From Marinisporobacter balticus (GTDB lineage Bacteria; Bacillota; Clostridia; Peptostreptococcales; Thermotaleaceae), in the NCBI RefSeq assembly GCF_004345705.1, contig NZ_SLWV01000005.1:101892-165891 (forward strand): 64,000 nucleotides of DNA. Direction: 5' to 3'. The translations under genes and the position numbers were made by a program. This document shows positions 60,660 to 64,000 of the stretch, piece after piece. The notes beneath the pieces were generated by a model. That model saw only the letters and a list, made by a program, of their open reading frames with translations, had not been told where the DNA came from and ran no database searches. Positions within the stretch are counted from its first letter, which is position 1. Each line of letters opens with the position of its first letter.

Positions 60660-61661
60660 ATGGACGAGAAAAAAATAATATTTAGTGGGGCACAGCCTTC
60701 AGGGAAATTAACACTTGGAAATTATCTAGGCGCATTAAAAAACTGGGTGGCTTTGCAGGAGGATTATCATTGTTATTATTGTATCGTAGATTTACATGCT
60801 ATTACGGTACCACAAGAGGCTAAAAACTTAAGAAAAAATTCATTAGAAGCACTGGCTCAATACATCGCATGTGGATTAGATCCACAAAAAAGCACTATAT
60901 TTATTCAATCTCATGTAAGTGCACATACTGAGCTTTCTTGGGTATTAAGTTCTATGACCTATATGGGTGAATTAAATAGAATGACCCAATTTAAGGAAAA
61001 ATCCCAAAAAAGTGAAGCAAATTTAAATGCAGCATTGTTTACCTATCCCGTACTGATGGCTGCTGATATTTTATTATATCAAACAGACCTAGTTCCTGTA
61101 GGAGAAGATCAAAAACAACATCTAGAGTTAGCTAGAAATTTAGCGCAAAGATTTAATAATCGATATAGTGATACATTTAAGGTTCCAGAACCTTATATTC
61201 CAAAGGTAGGAGCTAGGATTATGAGTCTTCAAGAACCTAGTAAAAAAATGTCCAAATCAGATGAAAATGTAAATGGCTATATAGGACTTGTTGAAGATTC
61301 GGATTCCATTGCAAGGAAAGTAAAAAGATGTGTAACAGATTCATTAGGGATCGTAAAATATTCTGATGAACAGCCTGGAATCAAAAATTTAATCAATATT
61401 TATTCCAAACTTTCAGGAAAAAGTGTTGCTGAAATAGAAAACATGTATGAAGGAAAAGGATATGGAACCTTTAAAAATGATGCAGCTGAAGTTGTTGTAG
61501 AAGGATTAAGACCAATTAAAGAAAAATATGAGGCATTACTTAGCAATAAAGATTATTTAGAAACAATTTATGCAACTGGTGCAGAGAAGGCAGAAAATGT
61601 AGCAAGAAAAACGTTGAGAAAAGTTTATAAGAAGGTAGGATTTATTCCAAGGAAATTTTAA
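60660..61661 (+). CDS. trpS: Tryptophanyl-tRNA synthetase (333 aa)
   Basis: The class I synthetase shows AQPSGKLTLGNYLGALKNW (the HIGH-like site TLGNY), the tryptophan pocket segments VDLHAIT and PVLMAADILLYQTDLVPVG, and the KMSKS loop EPSKKMSKSDENVNG. Length is normal. It lies 54 bases after the T-box terminator with a TAGGAGG site. Activity charges tRNA-Trp; expression follows Trp-tRNA charging. Confidence 0.98.
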   Translation: MDEKKIIFSGAQPSGKLTLGNYLGALKNWVALQEDYHCYYCIVDLHAITVPQEAKNLRKNSLEALAQYIACGLDPQKSTIFIQSHVSAHTELSWVLSSMTYMGELNRMTQFKEKSQKSEANLNAALFTYPVLMAADILLYQTDLVPVGEDQKQHLELARNLAQRFNNRYSDTFKVPEPYIPKVGARIMSLQEPSKKMSKSDENVNGYIGLVEDSDSIARKVKRCVTDSLGIVKYSDEQPGIKNLINIYSKLSGKSVAEIENMYEGKGYGTFKNDAAEVVVEGLRPIKEKYEALLSNKDYLETIYATGAEKAENVARKTLRKVYKKVGFIPRKF

Positions 61662-61669
61662 AGCATAAA

Positions 61670-61719
61670 AAGCCTAAGAAAATAGCACAGAATAGAGATC
61701 TGTTATTTTCTTAGACTTT
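61670..61719. terminator. Bidirectional terminator after trpS
   Basis: An 11-bp stem (CTAAGAAAATA with TATTTTCTTAG) with further pairing in the loop lies between convergent trpS and the terpene synthase gene. Confidence 0.75.
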
Positions 61720-61720
61720 G

Positions 61721-62788
61721 CTAAACAGAGCTTATTATGCTTTTTTTTCTTAATAGTTTACAAATAAAGTATAAAGTGTTTGCTGTACAAGAAGCATTTT
61801 TCAATATTTTTCTAGTAGTTATTTTTTCGGGAAAAGCATTTGTTTTTGGATCAGAAAGATACATGGCAATTAATCCTTCTATGACGGTTAGATGAAACAA
61901 TGGATTTTTTAAGTGAAAAGATTTATTAAAGGATTGATTTAAGAAATAAATCAATCTTTTTTCTTTTTCTTCTTTATTCTTATAATAGGATACAAAATTC
62001 AAATCCCCCGTAGAAAGATCTTCCTTCTCATCTATAAAATAGTCTAACAATATGTGTAATCCGCATATAGAAGGAAAGTAAGTATTCATTACTTTTTTTA
62101 CTTCGTTTTGGTCTAGATTTTTATCTTCAGCGAGGGTACAAAGTAAAAATATGCCAAGTGTTGATCCTGCTGCTGAAGAAAATTCCCATGTAGATAAACC
62201 GTCGTATAAATAAAGATATTTACTCGCCCAAGTATGCATGGCTTTTTCTCTTTTACTTAAAGCGATATGCTTATAGCTTTGCATCTCTCCATATAATTTT
62301 CCTAAATATAAAGTATTTTCTTGAACGAGATTATAATTTGGAAGGGTTCGTATATAGCATTTACATGTATTTACTAATGCATATAGATAATTCCCGTCTT
62401 CTTTATAAGGATAATCCTTATAATAATCAGAAAAATGAGTATCTGGATTCAGTGCATTTGTAATGGCTTTATGAAGATTTAAAAAGGATACTTCATCTTC
62501 CACACCAACCCGATCACACAAATTGTCTAGATAGTCGCTAATGGTTTGTAATGCTACGATAAATTGAATCGCCCTTTTGTTTATTTGATGATCGTATAGG
62601 CTATAGATACAGCCGCCTTGCGCATGAAAGGATTTCTTTTGTATACTTAAAAGGGCTTGCTGTGATAATACTTGATCAGGAATGGTATGGGCATAATTTT
62701 TCCAATGATTTAATTCTTTTTTTACTTTTGGAAAAACTTTTTTTACAAAGTTGTAGATGAGTTTAGATTGATAAATGGTTTTATGCAT
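61721..62788 (-). CDS. YtpB-like tetraprenyl/terpene synthase (355 aa)
   Basis: The sequence matches the DUF2600/YtpB family: SIYDHQINKRAIQFIVALQT-like LYDHQINKRAIQFIVALQTI, DYLDNLCDR (Asp motif), YGEMQSYKHI, then WEFSSAAGSTLGIFLLC and LDYFIDEKEDLSTGDLNFV. YtpB of Bacillus makes C35 sesquarterpenes from long prenyl diphosphates. The start at 62788 (third ATG) follows AAAGGAA with good spacing. A prenyl synthase gene is 2.5 kb away, so the pair could make such lipids in spores or membranes (inference). Confidence 0.88.
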   Translation of the reverse strand: MHKTIYQSKLIYNFVKKVFPKVKKELNHWKNYAHTIPDQVLSQQALLSIQKKSFHAQGGCIYSLYDHQINKRAIQFIVALQTISDYLDNLCDRVGVEDEVSFLNLHKAITNALNPDTHFSDYYKDYPYKEDGNYLYALVNTCKCYIRTLPNYNLVQENTLYLGKLYGEMQSYKHIALSKREKAMHTWASKYLYLYDGLSTWEFSSAAGSTLGIFLLCTLAEDKNLDQNEVKKVMNTYFPSICGLHILLDYFIDEKEDLSTGDLNFVSYYKNKEEKEKRLIYFLNQSFNKSFHLKNPLFHLTVIEGLIAMYLSDPKTNAFPEKITTRKILKNASCTANTLYFICKLLRKKSIISSV

Positions 62789-62821
62789 AAGCATCATTCC
62801 TTTACTTTTATAAAATACGTA

Positions 62822-62843
62822 TTGTCTATAGTATTTTAGACAA
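62822..62843. promoter_or_regulatory. Palindrome between divergent genes
   Basis: TTGTCTA (62822-62828) and TAGACAA (62837-62843) form inverted 7-mers separated by eight bases, midway between the terpene synthase and uracil-DNA glycosylase starts. TAGACA on each strand could act as a -35. A regulator site is likely but unnamed. Confidence 0.4.
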
Positions 62844-62900
62844 ATAAATATAAATTCATGCTATGATAAAGGGAATAGATCATTATGAGGAGCGATTTTT

Positions 62901-63467
62901 ATGTATACTTTAGAAGAAGTGAAAGCTTTTGCTTATGGGTGCAAAAAATGTAAGCTACATAAAGAGCGAACAAAGGTTGTTTTCGGACAAGGAAATGCGC
63001 ATGCAGAGATTATGTTTATTGGAGAGGGACCAGGACAACAAGAGGATCAAAAAGGAATTGCTTTTATTGGGCCAGCTGGACAACTACTTACAAAAGCCAT
63101 TGAAGGAATCAATATGACAAGAGATGAAGTCTATATTGGAAATATTGTGAAATGTAGACCGCCAAACAATAGAAATCCCATGGATGACGAAATGGAAAAG
63201 TGCCTGCCTTATCTTAGATGGCAGGTGAAACTAATAAGGCCAAAGATTATGGTATGTTTAGGATCTGTTGCTTCAAAAAAAATTATTGATTCGAATATTA
63301 GCATTACAAGGGAAAGAGGAAAGTGGCACTATAAAAAAGGAATATGGATATTGCCTACTTATCATCCTTCTGCTGTTCTTCGAGATGTGCTTAAAAAGAG
63401 ATTCTTTTGGGAAGATTTTAAAGAAATTAAAATGAAATATGATGCAATAAAAGAAGATAAAAAATAA
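62901..63467 (+). CDS. Family 4 uracil-DNA glycosylase (188 aa)
   Basis: The [4Fe-4S] ligands begin with CKKCKLHKERTKVVFGQG. The active site motif is GEGPGQQEDQKGIAFIGPAG, and the second motif is LPTYHPSAVLRD. This is the family 4 (UDGa/Udg4) type. It removes uracil from DNA and is common in clostridia. The gene has GAGGAG before the ATG and stands alone with a palindrome upstream. Confidence 0.93.
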   Translation: MYTLEEVKAFAYGCKKCKLHKERTKVVFGQGNAHAEIMFIGEGPGQQEDQKGIAFIGPAGQLLTKAIEGINMTRDEVYIGNIVKCRPPNNRNPMDDEMEKCLPYLRWQVKLIRPKIMVCLGSVASKKIIDSNISITRERGKWHYKKGIWILPTYHPSAVLRDVLKKRFFWEDFKEIKMKYDAIKEDKK

Positions 63468-63490
63468 ACTTACACTAGTTTACAAGTAAA

Positions 63491-64000
63491 TTAAGCTACA
63501 TCTGTTCCATAAAGAAAAGATTCAATAGCTTTAGCAACACCGGAATAAATTTTAGTGCTTTTGAGTGAATTTGCGAAACCCTCGAAAATTAATTCCTGCG
63601 TCAAAGCATTAGAAATAGTACGTTTTATTTTTTGAGGACTTTCAAATTGATATTTTGAAAAACTTTCATTAATAAACGGCAATACAGAAACAAATGTGAA
63701 TGTGATTGCCAATAGATTACAATATCGTTCGATAGCAGCTTTGTTACGTACCATATAATTACCAAATGACCAAAAAAATTTGTGTTGATAAAAAATCACT
63801 TCAATATTCCAACGCAAACTGTATGCACATAGTGGTAACTGATCATTTTGAGTCTGATCAAATTTCACATTTTGTACAGTATTATGCTTAAATATTTGTA
63901 GATCTTTTGGATTAATTGTACAGATAAATGCTCTTACTTTTGAAACATCTTCTTTATCTTTTGTTGTAGCTGTCATGTAAATTGGTTTTTTGAAGAGATT
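63491..64000 (-). mobile_element. IS4-like transposase, C-terminal part (cut by window edge)
   Basis: The open frame runs from 63491 past the right edge, so the 5' part lies outside. The segment YSLRWNIEVIFYQHK has the Y-(2)-R-(3)-E-(6)-K motif of the IS4 family, with the catalytic Glu. It continues FWSFGNYMVRNKAAIERYCN. The end ESFLYGTDVA is 3' terminal. No terminal inverted repeat was recognised at the 63470-63490 end. Whether the element is intact cannot be told. Confidence 0.8.

Noticed and set aside
1..64000. CRISPR arrays, tRNA and rRNA genes.
   Set aside because: No regularly spaced repeats and no tRNA cloverleaf or rRNA blocks were recognised on either strand by eye.

Overview
The window is about 64 kb of low-GC, AT-rich DNA from a Gram-positive chromosome. 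It looks like a spore-forming anaerobe of the Clostridia: there is a YyaC-type spore protease, YidC/SpoIIIJ with Jag, Soj/Spo0J and Noc, a cold-shock protein, clostridial-style split FeoB genes and a CD1871A-type small CXXC protein. It spans the replication origin. No rRNA, tRNA or CRISPR array was recognised.

Region 1 (1-11.6 kb, minus strand) is a contractile-tail gene cluster of the PBSX/Xkd type: sigma-like regulator, tail terminator, sheath, tube, assembly chaperone with a -1 frameshift, a short tape measure, baseplate genes, fibre and a second baseplate-J gene cut by the window edge. No portal, capsid, terminase, integrase or replication gene is seen on the upstream side. The cluster starts behind a promoter overlapped by a perfect Gram-positive LexA box. 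The best reading is an SOS-induced, headless phage-tail-like bacteriocin (tailocin).

Region 2 (11.7-32 kb) is accessory and metabolic: a self-regulated GntR-ABC operon, a TspO-like protein, yyaC, a cysteine-desulfurase-like enzyme, a small protein resembling DnaA domain I, MATE and MFS exporters, a cupin-PocR-AraC regulator, ilvD, a GHL10 glycosidase-like protein, and a mini-operon for membrane redox chemistry (small CXXC protein, Fe-S membrane protein, TlpA-like lipoprotein).

Region 3 (32-56 kb) is the origin region. The minus strand carries parB, parA, noc, rsmG, mnmG, mnmE, jag, yidC, yidD, rnpA and rpmH; the plus strand carries dnaA, dnaN, yaaA, recF, remB, gyrB and gyrA. A parS site touches the parB stop codon. 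DnaA boxes lie before dnaA and between dnaA and dnaN, one of them between the ribosome binding site and start codon of dnaN. The usually tight yaaA-recF junction is interrupted by about 3.8 kb carrying ppnP, a yybP-ykoY manganese riboswitch in front of a 55-residue orphan ORF, and feoA plus split feoB. A 14-bp direct repeat flanks this insert.

Region 4 (56-64 kb) holds an rsbV-rsbW-sigma operon with a hemerythrin gene, a long-chain prenyl diphosphate synthase, cspA, a lipoprotein with an isolated Cache-like segment, trpS behind a T-box leader, a YtpB-like terpene synthase, a family 4 uracil-DNA glycosylase and the 3' part of an IS4-like transposase running off the window.
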